A stretch of DNA of 64,000 nt from contig JAYPQE010000003.1 in assembly GCA_038131795.1 (NCBI GenBank), positions 2,356,001 through 2,420,000 of the forward strand. Direction: 5' to 3'. Under the pieces are notes generated by a model, which was not told where the DNA came from, did not search any database, and saw nothing but the letters and a program-made list of their open reading frames with translations. The stretch's first letter is position 1. Each line of letters starts with the position of its first letter. This DNA comes from Eutrophobius brisbanensis. Lineage in GTDB: Bacteria; Pseudomonadota; Gammaproteobacteria; Eutrophobiales; Eutrophobiaceae. The position numbers were made by a program, and so were the translations under genes. This document shows, piece after piece, positions 8,368 through 16,538 of this stretch.

Positions 8368-9429
8368 ATGAAGAGGTTGATAGGTATTACATTATTATTA
8401 GCTGGTTTGATTGGTAATTTCGGCATATTACAGGCACAGGACGAGGCGCCCACTGATCCTGACTATCCAGCCTGGGCCTGGGCAATTCCCGGGGAAGAAG
8501 ACATTCGACTACGGCCTCCGCGTCCTAAGGAAGATGGTACGAAGTATACCCTGCCGGGTTCTTCATATTCCTTTACCATGAGTGAGGCCCAGGGCCGCGA
8601 CCCAAATGATCCCAGTGTTCGCTTTGGTCCGGCCGACTGGTTTCCCGAAGATCATCCCACCATGCCTGATCTTGTTGCTAACGGCGACAGTGACCGTAAT
8701 ATAACGCCTTGTTCATTATGCCATCTGCCAAACGGCAAGGGCCGTCCGGAGAACGCACCTCCAGCCGGGCAACCTCGTGAATATACCATTGCCACATTGA
8801 TGGATATGAAGAATGGACTTCGTGGCAGCGCTGATAAACGTAAAGGTAATATCAGAAGGATGAACAGTTATGCTGAGGCCATGACCGAGGAAGAAATCAA
8901 TGAGGTGGCAGATTATTATGCGGCTATGAAATGGACGCCCTGGATCACCGTAAAGGAAGTTGAGGAGGTCCCAAAGTTATATAGCGCAAATGGCATGTGG
9001 TTACCCAAAGAAGGCGAAGAAGCGGGCATGGAGCCCATTGGCATGCGGGTGATGGAGACACCGGAAAATGTTGAACATGCCGAAATGTTGCGTGGTCCCC
9101 GGACGGGCTGGATCGCCTACGTACCTGTTGGTGCTATTGAGAAAGGCAAAAACATAGTCACGACCGGTGATAATGGCAAGACCATGGCCTGTGCCATGTG
9201 TCATGGCCCTGACTTACATGGCCAGGGTGCCTTCCCCGGGATTGCCGCCCGTTCACCCAGTTACATTGCCCGACAGCTATATAGTTATCAGACGGGTGAT
9301 CGTGATGGTGCCATGGCTGCCATGATGAAAGGTGTGGTGGCGAACTTGACAAATGAAGACCTGGTGAACATTACTGCCTACCTTGCCAGCCTGCCGGCAC
9401 AGGCAGAAGAACCAACCTTTAATAATTAA
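8368..9429 (+). CDS. Exported diheme c-type cytochrome
   Basis: The 353-residue protein has a signal peptide (residues 1-23) and two heme c attachment sites, CSLCH at 115-119 and CAMCH at 275-279. The region after each site resembles a class I cytochrome c domain (for example DLHGQGAFPGIAARSPSYIARQ, with an axial Met probably in MMKGVVANL). It is periplasmic and likely carries electrons between a dehydrogenase and a terminal oxidase. A run of G residues just before ATG 8368 serves as ribosome binding site. A clear paralogue sits at 29993-30937. It is followed by a strong bidirectional terminator and looks monocistronic. Confidence 0.93.
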   Translation: MKRLIGITLLLAGLIGNFGILQAQDEAPTDPDYPAWAWAIPGEEDIRLRPPRPKEDGTKYTLPGSSYSFTMSEAQGRDPNDPSVRFGPADWFPEDHPTMPDLVANGDSDRNITPCSLCHLPNGKGRPENAPPAGQPREYTIATLMDMKNGLRGSADKRKGNIRRMNSYAEAMTEEEINEVADYYAAMKWTPWITVKEVEEVPKLYSANGMWLPKEGEEAGMEPIGMRVMETPENVEHAEMLRGPRTGWIAYVPVGAIEKGKNIVTTGDNGKTMACAMCHGPDLHGQGAFPGIAARSPSYIARQLYSYQTGDRDGAMAAMMKGVVANLTNEDLVNITAYLASLPAQAEEPTFNN

Positions 9430-9431
9430 AA

Positions 9432-9466
9432 AAAAGCCGGAGTGTTTATTCAACACTCCGGCTTTT
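9432..9466. terminator. Bidirectional intrinsic terminator
   Basis: A perfect 15-base inverted repeat (AAAAGCCGGAGTGTT and its complement) with a 5-base loop, GC-rich core and A/T flanks lies between the convergent diheme cytochrome and sodB genes. On each strand the stem ends in a run of T. It should terminate both transcripts. Confidence 0.92.
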
Positions 9467-9488
9467 AAATTTTCTCTATTCGAAAAAT

Positions 9489-10070
9489 CTATCCCAGGTT
9501 TTTCTCAACGAAATCCCAGTTGATAACTTTCAAAAATGACTCAACATACTTGCCACGGTCATTTCGATAATCGATGTAATAAGCATGTTCCCAAACATCG
9601 CATACCAGTAACGGGGTAAGGTCTTTGGCCAGTGGATTTTCTGCATTTGCAGATGGGACAATGTCAACGTCTCCCGAGGAGTTTTTGACTAACCATGCCC
9701 AGCCTGAACCAAATTGACCCATGGCTACCTCGGCAAACTGCTTGTTGAAATCTTCCATGGAACCAAACTTCTTGTTGATAGCATCGGCTACATTTTGAGA
9801 AGGTTGTCCTGCATCAGGAGTCATACTGTTCCAGTAGAACGTATGGTTCCAGATTTGAGCAGCATTATTAAAAACCTTGCCTGATGGCTCTGCTATCATA
9901 ATCTCTTCGAGGGACTTGCCCTCAAGATTGGTACCGGCGATCATGTCGTTTAGCTTGTTAACATAACCTTGGTGGTGTTTGTTATAGTGGAACGATAAAG
10001 TTTCAGATGAAACATGTGGTTCCAGGGCGGATTGGTCATATGGAAGTGGTGGTAATGTAATCTGTGTCAT
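9489..10070 (-). CDS. sodB: Superoxide dismutase [Fe]
   Basis: The 193-residue enzyme dismutates superoxide to oxygen and hydrogen peroxide in the cytoplasm. The metal ligands are H28, H76, D158 and H162, and the outer-sphere Gln is Q72 in NNAAQIWNH, the iron-type position, rather than the C-terminal-domain Gln of the manganese type. Length and sequence closely follow E. coli SodB throughout, including DVWEHAYYIDYRN. It starts at ATG 10070 and faces the terminator at 9432-9466. No Fur-box-like sequence was obvious upstream by eye. Confidence 0.97.
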   Translation of the reverse strand: MTQITLPPLPYDQSALEPHVSSETLSFHYNKHHQGYVNKLNDMIAGTNLEGKSLEEIMIAEPSGKVFNNAAQIWNHTFYWNSMTPDAGQPSQNVADAINKKFGSMEDFNKQFAEVAMGQFGSGWAWLVKNSSGDVDIVPSANAENPLAKDLTPLLVCDVWEHAYYIDYRNDRGKYVESFLKVINWDFVEKNLG

Positions 10071-10253
10071 TTTGTTACGAATCCCTTGTCTTTATTTGTT
10101 AGTTGTAAAGGTGAAAATCCTGGTGGATTATACAATACCTGAGTATATTAGTCCGCGTGAAACATATCCAGCATGAGGCAATTAAACCTGTGTAAGCAAT
10201 ATTTAGCAGGTTTATACGTGGAACGATCAGGAGTTTAATAGAAAGATTATCAA

Positions 10254-10760
10254 ATGGTTTTTAATTACTATCATCGCCTGGGTAAGCGGCAAAAAGCCAT
10301 ATACCGTAAAAGTGACAGCATTGAACGGATTGAACTCAACGAGCCGGAGCTAAATAGCGATTTGATTCTGTCACTGGAGGATGTCCTGATTGCAGAAGAT
10401 CGAAAACAGACTGAGAAATTATCCCATTCGCTGGTCAACTCCATTTTGTCAGATTTAAAGGTTGTGCCTGTGCAGGTGCGCGTGTTGAGTGCCAGACCGT
10501 CCAATAACTGGGCTGAATTACACGGTCTGTATGAACCCATAGATGGCAATACTAAAGCAAGGATTACCGTATGGATGCGAACGGCCAGACATAAAAAGGT
10601 TGTCGCTTTTCGTACCTATTTGAGGACCCTGCTCCATGAGCTTTGCCATCACCTGGATTATGAGTATCTGACACTGGCGGATTCATTTCATACGGAAGGA
10701 TTCTTTAATCGGGAATCCAGCTTGTTTAAGCAATTAGTTCCTGAGTTGAAACCAAAATAG
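10254..10760 (+). CDS. HExxH zinc metalloprotein of unknown substrate
   Basis: The 168-residue protein lacks a signal peptide and carries HELCHHLDYE in its C-terminal third. This is an HExxH zinc site, with a possible third ligand in the following HTEGFFNRE segment. The preceding residues (TYLRTLLHELCHHLD) form the usual active-site helix seen in SprT-like and related metallopeptidases. The family is not recognised more precisely, and the protein is probably cytoplasmic. ATG 10254 has AGGAG about 20 bases upstream, which is too far, so the start is uncertain. Downstream lies the asparaginase remnant on the same strand. Confidence 0.75.
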   Translation: MVFNYYHRLGKRQKAIYRKSDSIERIELNEPELNSDLILSLEDVLIAEDRKQTEKLSHSLVNSILSDLKVVPVQVRVLSARPSNNWAELHGLYEPIDGNTKARITVWMRTARHKKVVAFRTYLRTLLHELCHHLDYEYLTLADSFHTEGFFNRESSLFKQLVPELKPK

Positions 10761-10826
10761 AGTATTTAAGAATGTAAACTTTAATAACTATTGGATTTTT
10801 ATCCTTAAATGAATTAAAACATTAAG

Positions 10827-11294
10827 CATAATGCGACCTGGGATTCCGGTGATCTTGGTGTATTAGGTTTTTCAGATCTTGATGCAATACGGTTTTACCG
10901 CGATCCACTGCCACGACATACTATAAACAGCAATTTGCGACTAAATGGAATCACCGACGCAAGTGATATGCCAAAGGTAGAAATTGTTTATACGTACCTC
11001 GATGCCAGTCCTAAGCTGGTAGACATTGCTAAAGATACCGGCGCAAAAGGCATCGTCGTCGCTGCATTTCCGACTGGATCCCCCGGTCATCTGACCGAAG
11101 CCTTAATGGCAGCAGAAAAACAGGGGGTTGCTGTGTTACTTAGTCACCGGGGAGGTAAGGGCCGAATTCGTATTGGTCTGGAATTCCCATCGGCCGATAA
11201 CCTCACACCACAGAAGGCACGTATCCTGTTGATGCTTGCTTTACTGAATGGTAAGACCCATGACGAGCTAGACGATGTCTTTTTAACCTATTAA
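10827..11294 (+). pseudogene. 5'-truncated L-asparaginase (C-terminal half only)
   Basis: One frame, closed upstream by TAA 10815-10817, encodes the second half of a type II asparaginase. The stretch DLGVLGFSDLDAIRFYRDP with LPRHT matches the inter-domain part of the family, and from 10935 the C-terminal domain follows (KVEIVYTYLDASP, AKGIVVAAFPTGSPGHLTEAL), ending at TAA 11294. The N-terminal catalytic domain with its GGTI Thr and TDT motif, roughly 180 residues, is absent. An ATG-like start at 10935 would give a 119-residue piece lacking any active site. It is therefore a remnant rather than a working enzyme. Confidence 0.85.
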
Positions 11295-11312
11295 GAAATA
11301 GCTTAATTACTA

Positions 11313-12569
11313 TTACACATTTGATTGTACATTTCTCCCCAGTCTCCTGGATGGTCTGAGGTTGGACATTCTGCCACCTGGCCTGTGTCTGGGCCTGCTC
11401 GCTGCTGGTTTATTTGGGTCGGTATCCGGTATTGGCAGAATGGGCTCGAATCCATCGATACTCTCACGCTCTATGGTACGTTTAATGAGTTTCTCAATGT
11501 TTTTCAATTGCGTAATTTCTTCCAGGCACACCAGTGATATGGCTGTGCCGCTTGAACCCGCGCGACCGGTGCGGCCAATACGGTGTACATAATCTTCCGG
11601 TGATTCTGGTAAGTCGTAATTCACTACATGAGGTAGTAGATTAATATCAAGACCACGTGAAGCCAGGTCGGTTGCGACTAATACCTGAATTTTATTGTTC
11701 TTGAAATCTTCAAGCGCCCGGGTACGTTTTGCCTGGGTCTTATTGCCATGGATTGCAATGGCTTTAATCTTGTCTCGGGTCAGTCGTTTTACCAGCTTAT
11801 CGGCCCCGTGCTTGGTACGACTAAACACCAGCACCTGGTACCAGTTACCGGTTCGTACCAGATGACTGAGGAGTTCTGCCTTGCGGGGTTTATCCACTGG
11901 GTGGATTTTTTGTGAAATAAGCTCAACGGTAGAGTTGCGGGGTGATACATCAATTTCAACTGGCTTGTTCATAATTGATTTTGCCAGACGCCTGATATCA
12001 CTGGCAAAGGTGGCTGAGAATAATAGGGTTTGTCTTTTATCAGGCAACATGCCGATGATTTTTCTAATGTCTTTAATAAATCCCATGTCCAGCATGCGGT
12101 CTGCCTCGTCCAGTACCAAAAATTCAACTTCATCAAATCGAATGGCCTTCTGGTTGTAAAGATCCAGCAGACGTCCTGGTGTGGCAACAAGCAGGTCTAC
12201 ACCTTTATTAAGTTTCTGTATTTGAGGGTTGATATTAACGCCACCAAATACCACAGCTGATTGTAGTTGCAGATATTTGCCATAGGTTTCGATACTGTCC
12301 TGGATCTGTGCCGCAAGTTCACGGGTGGGTGTAAGGATCAGTGCACGGGTATGTTTCTTTTTGACCCGCGGCCGTTCAGCAAGTTGCTGTAGAATAGGTA
12401 AAGTAAAACCGGCTGTTTTTCCTGTGCCGGTTTGGGCTGCTGCCATCATATCCACCCCACTTAATACAGCGGGGATGGCTTTTTCCTGAATGGGGGTAGG
12501 GGTAGTGTAACCGGTTTTTTTCACAGCCCGTAATAAGGGTTCGGATAATCCGAGTGTTTCAAATGTCAT
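11313..12569 (-). CDS. rhlE: DEAD-box RNA helicase, RhlE type
   Basis: The 418-residue ATP-dependent RNA helicase shows the full motif series: Q motif (GYTTPTPIQ, residues 20-28), Walker A AQTGTGKT at 45-52, TPTRELAAQ, TPGRLLD, DEAD in VLDEADRMLDMGF, SAT in LFSATF, and the C-terminal YVHRIGRTGRAG. The last 45 residues form a basic, proline- and arginine-rich tail typical of RhlE-like proteins, which help ribosome assembly and mRNA decay in the cytoplasm. It starts at ATG 12569 and ends convergent with the asparaginase remnant. Assignment to RhlE over related DEAD helicases rests on length and tail. Confidence 0.9.
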   Translation of the reverse strand: MTFETLGLSEPLLRAVKKTGYTTPTPIQEKAIPAVLSGVDMMAAAQTGTGKTAGFTLPILQQLAERPRVKKKHTRALILTPTRELAAQIQDSIETYGKYLQLQSAVVFGGVNINPQIQKLNKGVDLLVATPGRLLDLYNQKAIRFDEVEFLVLDEADRMLDMGFIKDIRKIIGMLPDKRQTLLFSATFASDIRRLAKSIMNKPVEIDVSPRNSTVELISQKIHPVDKPRKAELLSHLVRTGNWYQVLVFSRTKHGADKLVKRLTRDKIKAIAIHGNKTQAKRTRALEDFKNNKIQVLVATDLASRGLDINLLPHVVNYDLPESPEDYVHRIGRTGRAGSSGTAISLVCLEEITQLKNIEKLIKRTIERESIDGFEPILPIPDTDPNKPAASRPRHRPGGRMSNLRPSRRLGRNVQSNV

Positions 12570-12941
12570 AAAATTTCCTGTAAATAATTATATTCATGTC
12601 GGTTTATGCAGCTTGCAAAACCCACATGGCGTTTAATTTTGGCTAAGTAGTATGTTCCAGGAATTACGGTTTTTTATTCGCAATCCATCAGGAACCGTGT
12701 GTCGCTTTGCCAGTTCTTGCGTCTTGCAATAGTGGCTCTCGATGAGGAGGGACAGTTTTTCTCGGTAAGTCATTACAAATTCATCTGTAATGGTCTGAGA
12801 AAACTAACAACTAAAGTAGACGCGCCGGCACCTTTATTGGTGGCCGGAGCGTCCACCTTAACACAAAAACATTACGCAAACTAATTTTATTTATACACCA
12901 GCAGTCTCAGAGATAGGTAACGCAATCTGGTAGAGTTGTGT
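12570..12941. other. Gene-poor stretch with one imperfect hairpin
   Basis: No convincing gene lies between rhlE and the secreted protein gene at 12942. The open frame 12699-12884 has no recognisable product. An imperfect inverted repeat of about 14 bases per arm (GACGC...CCGGC...ACC against its complement, one mismatch and one bulge) lies at 12819-12853 without a clear T run, so a terminator role is only possible. Confidence 0.4.
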
Positions 12942-13445
12942 TTAATTCAATATATATACAATATGAACCTTTGGGTTTTCAATCAGACCGGCCAGTTCGA
13001 GTGTAAGATTATTATCAAGTTGCACCGGTGTCTGCCCGGCCGGACAATCTGAAATACTTAAAGGGCCACCGCTTTCGTAGCAATCTTGCATAACAAAACT
13101 TTCTGTAGAATCTCCAACAACATCTGCAAGCACTTCACCTATTGTGGTTTTTGAATTATATGAAAGGGTTACAGTCACTATTGGGCTGATTGCATGATTG
13201 ATTATAGTCAGGTCGAAATCTATACCTTGCTCCGTACCAAACGCGGACCATGGGTTTTTGTCCTTTTCATGCCCTTTATGTTTGCCGTTTTCATTTTCAT
13301 GACCCTTGTGTTTCCCCTGTTCAAACCCAGTGAAATTTCCATTATTACTGGCTACATCTTCTGCATAAACTTGCTGTGAAGTCATTAGCGCAAACATTAT
13401 GAGTGACGATAATGTTATTAGTTTATTTTTACTTATTGGTTTCAT
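12942..13445 (-). CDS. Exported protein with Lys/His-rich repeat, unknown function
   Basis: The 167-residue protein has a Sec signal peptide (residues 1-28, ending VYA-E). A low-complexity segment of two units GKHKGHENEN / GKHKGHEKDK follows, and then a roughly 100-residue domain of beta character with two Cys (QDC...SDCPAG) that could form a disulfide. The family is not recognised. The GTG at 13457 that opens the frame is part of the ribosome binding site GTGGAG, so ATG 13445 is the start. It is divergent from the TonB receptor gene; the 380-base space between carries a CRP-type site. Confidence 0.7.
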   Translation of the reverse strand: MKPISKNKLITLSSLIMFALMTSQQVYAEDVASNNGNFTGFEQGKHKGHENENGKHKGHEKDKNPWSAFGTEQGIDFDLTIINHAISPIVTVTLSYNSKTTIGEVLADVVGDSTESFVMQDCYESGGPLSISDCPAGQTPVQLDNNLTLELAGLIENPKVHIVYILN

Positions 13446-13601
13446 TTTATTCTCCACTTATTTATGCTTTTATTAGTAAGTAGTATTCATAAAGTGCGCC
13501 AACCGTGTGTTAAGTAGTTAACAGTTTTAAATATTTTTTTATAAGTCTATGTTGTGTGTGGAAAAAAGACACAAAACGGTGAGGAATTATGAATTTGTCA
13601 A

Positions 13602-13617
13602 TGTGACGTACTTCACA
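13602..13617. promoter_or_regulatory. CRP-type operator in a divergent promoter region
   Basis: TGTGACGTACTTCACA matches TGTGA-N6-TCACA exactly, flanked by AA and TAA as in the extended CRP consensus. It lies 157 bases before the start of the exported protein (minus strand) and about 209 bases before the TonB receptor (plus strand), in a 380-base intergenic region. CRP/Vfr-type control of nutrient uptake by cAMP is the likely meaning. The -10/-35 elements could not be placed with confidence. Confidence 0.7.
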
Positions 13618-13825
13618 TAAATGTTTGCAACGCAATATTACCGTTTACCAGGATAGTCATAAAGTAACAAGAAATGTCACTTTTTTTGCACGAAAACTGT
13701 TCTGGATAACCTATGAAATATGAAACCAATGAGTATCATTGTTTCTCCGAGTTCCCCAGTTTTGGAAGATTAAGTAATATTTGATCGAGTAGCGAGGAAG
13801 AGGGCTTTTGCGAGTTATTATTATC

Positions 13826-15943
13826 ATGAATCTCAGTTTTTTAATTACCCGGCACATGATAATTTTATTGGTGTGTTTACTGTCTGTTAGATCCATTGCA
13901 GCGTCAGAGCATGACTTACAATCAGGGACAGGCACTGTCCAGTATTCCGCATCATTTTTTGATCGATACCAGCCAAACACCGCCCTGGATATGGTCAGGC
14001 AGATACCTGGATTTGAACTGGATGATGGTGATGGTACCCGTGGTATGGCCTCGTCCGGCGGGAATATCCTCATCAACAGTCGGCGCCCCAGTGCCAAGCA
14101 GGACCTGTCATCAGCTGTTCTGACCAGGATTCCTGCAAGCCAGGTAGACCGCATAGAATTGATACGAGGTCAGGCACAGGGGATTGATTTTCAGGGACAG
14201 TCGGTACTCGCCAATGTGTTTTTACGTACCGATATACCGGCGACAGTCCGTTGGGAGCTGTGGGGACAACATAACAAAAGCGCCCCGTTCAAGGTTGGAG
14301 GTAATGTGTCCATGTCTGACCGATGGGGCGATTTTGATATCAATATTGGACTGGATGCAGAGCGCGATACCAGTGGCTGGCATGGGACGGAAAGTGAATT
14401 TGATGGCAATGGTGTATTACTGGAGTCAGGTCCACATAACAGTACCGAGAAAGGTATAAGGTTAAACGCATTATCGCTTAATGCCTCTACCTGGATGGGT
14501 GAGAACTTTGTCCGGTTCAATTCCAGATTGACGGTGAATGATACCAGCTACTTCAGGCCCAATGGCCGGGTTGCTGTGGCTCCAGGTGGTACTACCACGG
14601 ACGAGATCATCAACCTGGATACACAGAACCTGGAGTATGAACTGGGTGCAGATGTTGAACGGACCATAACAGACGATCTGACAGGTAAACTCATACTGCT
14701 TTATAACAATGATGATTCGGATTCACTGTCCACCCAGGATGTGACGGATGAAAATGAGGTGCAACTATTATTTCGTGAGGCCAATACCCAAACCCGAAGC
14801 CAGGAACAGATTACACGACTGGAATTTGACTGGGACAGGATTGAGCGACACGCCATTCAGTTTAATGCCGAGCGGGCCTACAATGTCCTTGATCGCGACC
14901 TGGTGCAAACGAATGACCGTGGGCTGGGGCCCATCCTGATTGATGTGCCCGGGGCCAACTCCAGGGTCAGGGAAGTCCGATATGACTTTCTGTTACAGGA
15001 TACCTGGTCGGCCGGGTTAATAGATATAGATTTTGGGCTGGGCGCCGAGACTTCCAAACTCTCCCAGACAGGTGATTCAGAGCTGTCCAGGGATTTTTTC
15101 TTTATCAAACCCTTTACCGTCATGACTTATTCGCATGTAAATAACAGTCAATCTCGAATCCGGGTTACCCGTGAGGTGGCCCAGCTGGATCTGGAAGACT
15201 TTGTCAGTGCCACGGTGTTTGAGGATGATGACTTTGCCCTGGGTAATCCAAACATCAGGCCCGAATACACGTGGGTCGCTGAGGTAAGTCATGAACAACG
15301 CTTCAGCAGGGAAACAGTGGTGACGGTAACAGCCTTCCATCACTGGATATCCGATGTCCTTGACCTGTTACCACTATCACCGGATTTTGAAGCACCGGGA
15401 AATATCGGTGATGGCAGGCGCTGGGGGATCATGACTGAAGGGACCTTGCCACTTGATACACTAGGTCTACAGGGTGCGAAGCTGGATATCAAATTTATCC
15501 TGCAGGATACCGTGGTCACCGATCCGGTAACGGGTGAGCGACGACGGCTCTCCGGCGATGGTGGCGGGGCACCTTATCGCACACTGGAAGTGCTGAATAA
15601 TAATATGGGATGGCGTTACCGAATTGATTACCGGCAGGATTTTGAAGCGGCCAGGGTGGCCTGGGGGCTGACCTATGCGGACAGGGGAGATCGACCGCTG
15701 TACAAGGTAAACGAACTTGATGTCCATAGTGAAGGACCCGCCGGTACATTTTTTATCGAAACTACCCGTTGGTTCGGGGTGAAGATAAACTTACTTTGGG
15801 AAAACCTGTTTAATTTTAAACGCCACCGTGAACGTACCCGCTTCGTTGGTGAGCGTGGCCTGTCTCCGGTGGATTCCTTGATTGTGCGTGATCGTCAGCA
15901 TGATCGATACAGGATCGGTCTGCATGTGAGTGGGACATTTTGA
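13826..15943 (+). CDS. TonB-dependent outer-membrane receptor (paralogue 1)
   Basis: The roughly 705-residue protein has a signal peptide, a plug domain (NTALDMVRQIPGFELDDG, then NILIN and VDRIELIRGQ, the classic plug motifs) and a long beta-barrel ending in SGTF with C-terminal Phe for BAM insertion. It should transport a ligand across the outer membrane using TonB energy. It is one of three complete close relatives in the window (also 45606-47708 and 54288-56390) plus one fragment. Neighbouring TspO and membrane genes give no ligand hint. The frame opens at TTG 13808, which has GAGGAAG seven bases before it, and the TTG may be the real start; ATG 13826 gives the neater signal peptide. Confidence 0.93.
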   Translation: MNLSFLITRHMIILLVCLLSVRSIAASEHDLQSGTGTVQYSASFFDRYQPNTALDMVRQIPGFELDDGDGTRGMASSGGNILINSRRPSAKQDLSSAVLTRIPASQVDRIELIRGQAQGIDFQGQSVLANVFLRTDIPATVRWELWGQHNKSAPFKVGGNVSMSDRWGDFDINIGLDAERDTSGWHGTESEFDGNGVLLESGPHNSTEKGIRLNALSLNASTWMGENFVRFNSRLTVNDTSYFRPNGRVAVAPGGTTTDEIINLDTQNLEYELGADVERTITDDLTGKLILLYNNDDSDSLSTQDVTDENEVQLLFREANTQTRSQEQITRLEFDWDRIERHAIQFNAERAYNVLDRDLVQTNDRGLGPILIDVPGANSRVREVRYDFLLQDTWSAGLIDIDFGLGAETSKLSQTGDSELSRDFFFIKPFTVMTYSHVNNSQSRIRVTREVAQLDLEDFVSATVFEDDDFALGNPNIRPEYTWVAEVSHEQRFSRETVVTVTAFHHWISDVLDLLPLSPDFEAPGNIGDGRRWGIMTEGTLPLDTLGLQGAKLDIKFILQDTVVTDPVTGERRRLSGDGGGAPYRTLEVLNNNMGWRYRIDYRQDFEAARVAWGLTYADRGDRPLYKVNELDVHSEGPAGTFFIETTRWFGVKINLLWENLFNFKRHRERTRFVGERGLSPVDSLIVRDRQHDRYRIGLHVSGTF

Positions 15944-15962
15944 TCTAAAGTTTGAAAGTCAG

Positions 15963-16448
15963 TTATAAAATCCCCAGGTTTAATTTCCAGATCGTGAAAT
16001 TCAGAATAGCTGCGAAACTGACCCAGAGCAGGTAAGGAATCATCAGCAAGCCTGCCAGGACTGACAAGTTCCAGAACAGGTAAATTACCAATACCAGGCT
16101 TATCCAGAGAAAGATGATATCGATAAATGCCCATAATCCGGCATGTAGACTAAAAAACAACCAGCTCCATAAAGCATTAAATACCATTTGAATCATATAA
16201 ACCGATAGTGCTAATTGGGCCCCACTATAGCCAGCAATCCGCCAGACCAACCACGCAGAGATTGCCATCATAATAAAGAGTAGTGTCCATACAGGACCGA
16301 ATAACCAGGCAGGTGGTGCCCATGCGGGTCTTGTGAGCCCAGCATAGAAATCCCCTGCATTTATAGATGCCATTGCACCCAGGGCGGCAACAATAAAACT
16401 GATAACCAGGAAAATTAGTAATCCGAATATTTGAGATGACAGATTCAT
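15963..16448 (-). CDS. tspO: TspO/MBR family membrane protein
   Basis: The 161-residue, five-helix inner-membrane protein carries the family's hallmarks: TRPAWAPPAWLFGPVWTLL, the Trp/Asn-rich NALWSWLFF and the C-terminal PYLLWVSFAAILNFTIWKLN. Bacterial TspO binds porphyrins and modulates tetrapyrrole and light or oxygen responses. It is convergent with the TonB receptor upstream and divergent from the gene at 16539. In the same genome a photolyase is present at 1236-2753, but a link is only suggestive. Confidence 0.95.
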   Translation of the reverse strand: MNLSSQIFGLLIFLVISFIVAALGAMASINAGDFYAGLTRPAWAPPAWLFGPVWTLLFIMMAISAWLVWRIAGYSGAQLALSVYMIQMVFNALWSWLFFSLHAGLWAFIDIIFLWISLVLVIYLFWNLSVLAGLLMIPYLLWVSFAAILNFTIWKLNLGIL

Positions 16449-16538
16449 GGGTAATTAATATAAGTGGATTTAGAATTTTTTGGAAATCATTTGGCGTTAA
16501 ATATATCTTCACATGATTTTCATCTATGACTACTTAAC

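Noticed and set aside
12819..12853. Intrinsic terminator
   Set aside because: The stem is imperfect and lacks a clear T run on either strand; listed only as a hairpin in a gene-poor stretch.
12699..12884. Small gene of 61 codons
   Set aside because: No ribosome binding site, no recognisable composition or motif, and start is a GTG in a gene-poor stretch.
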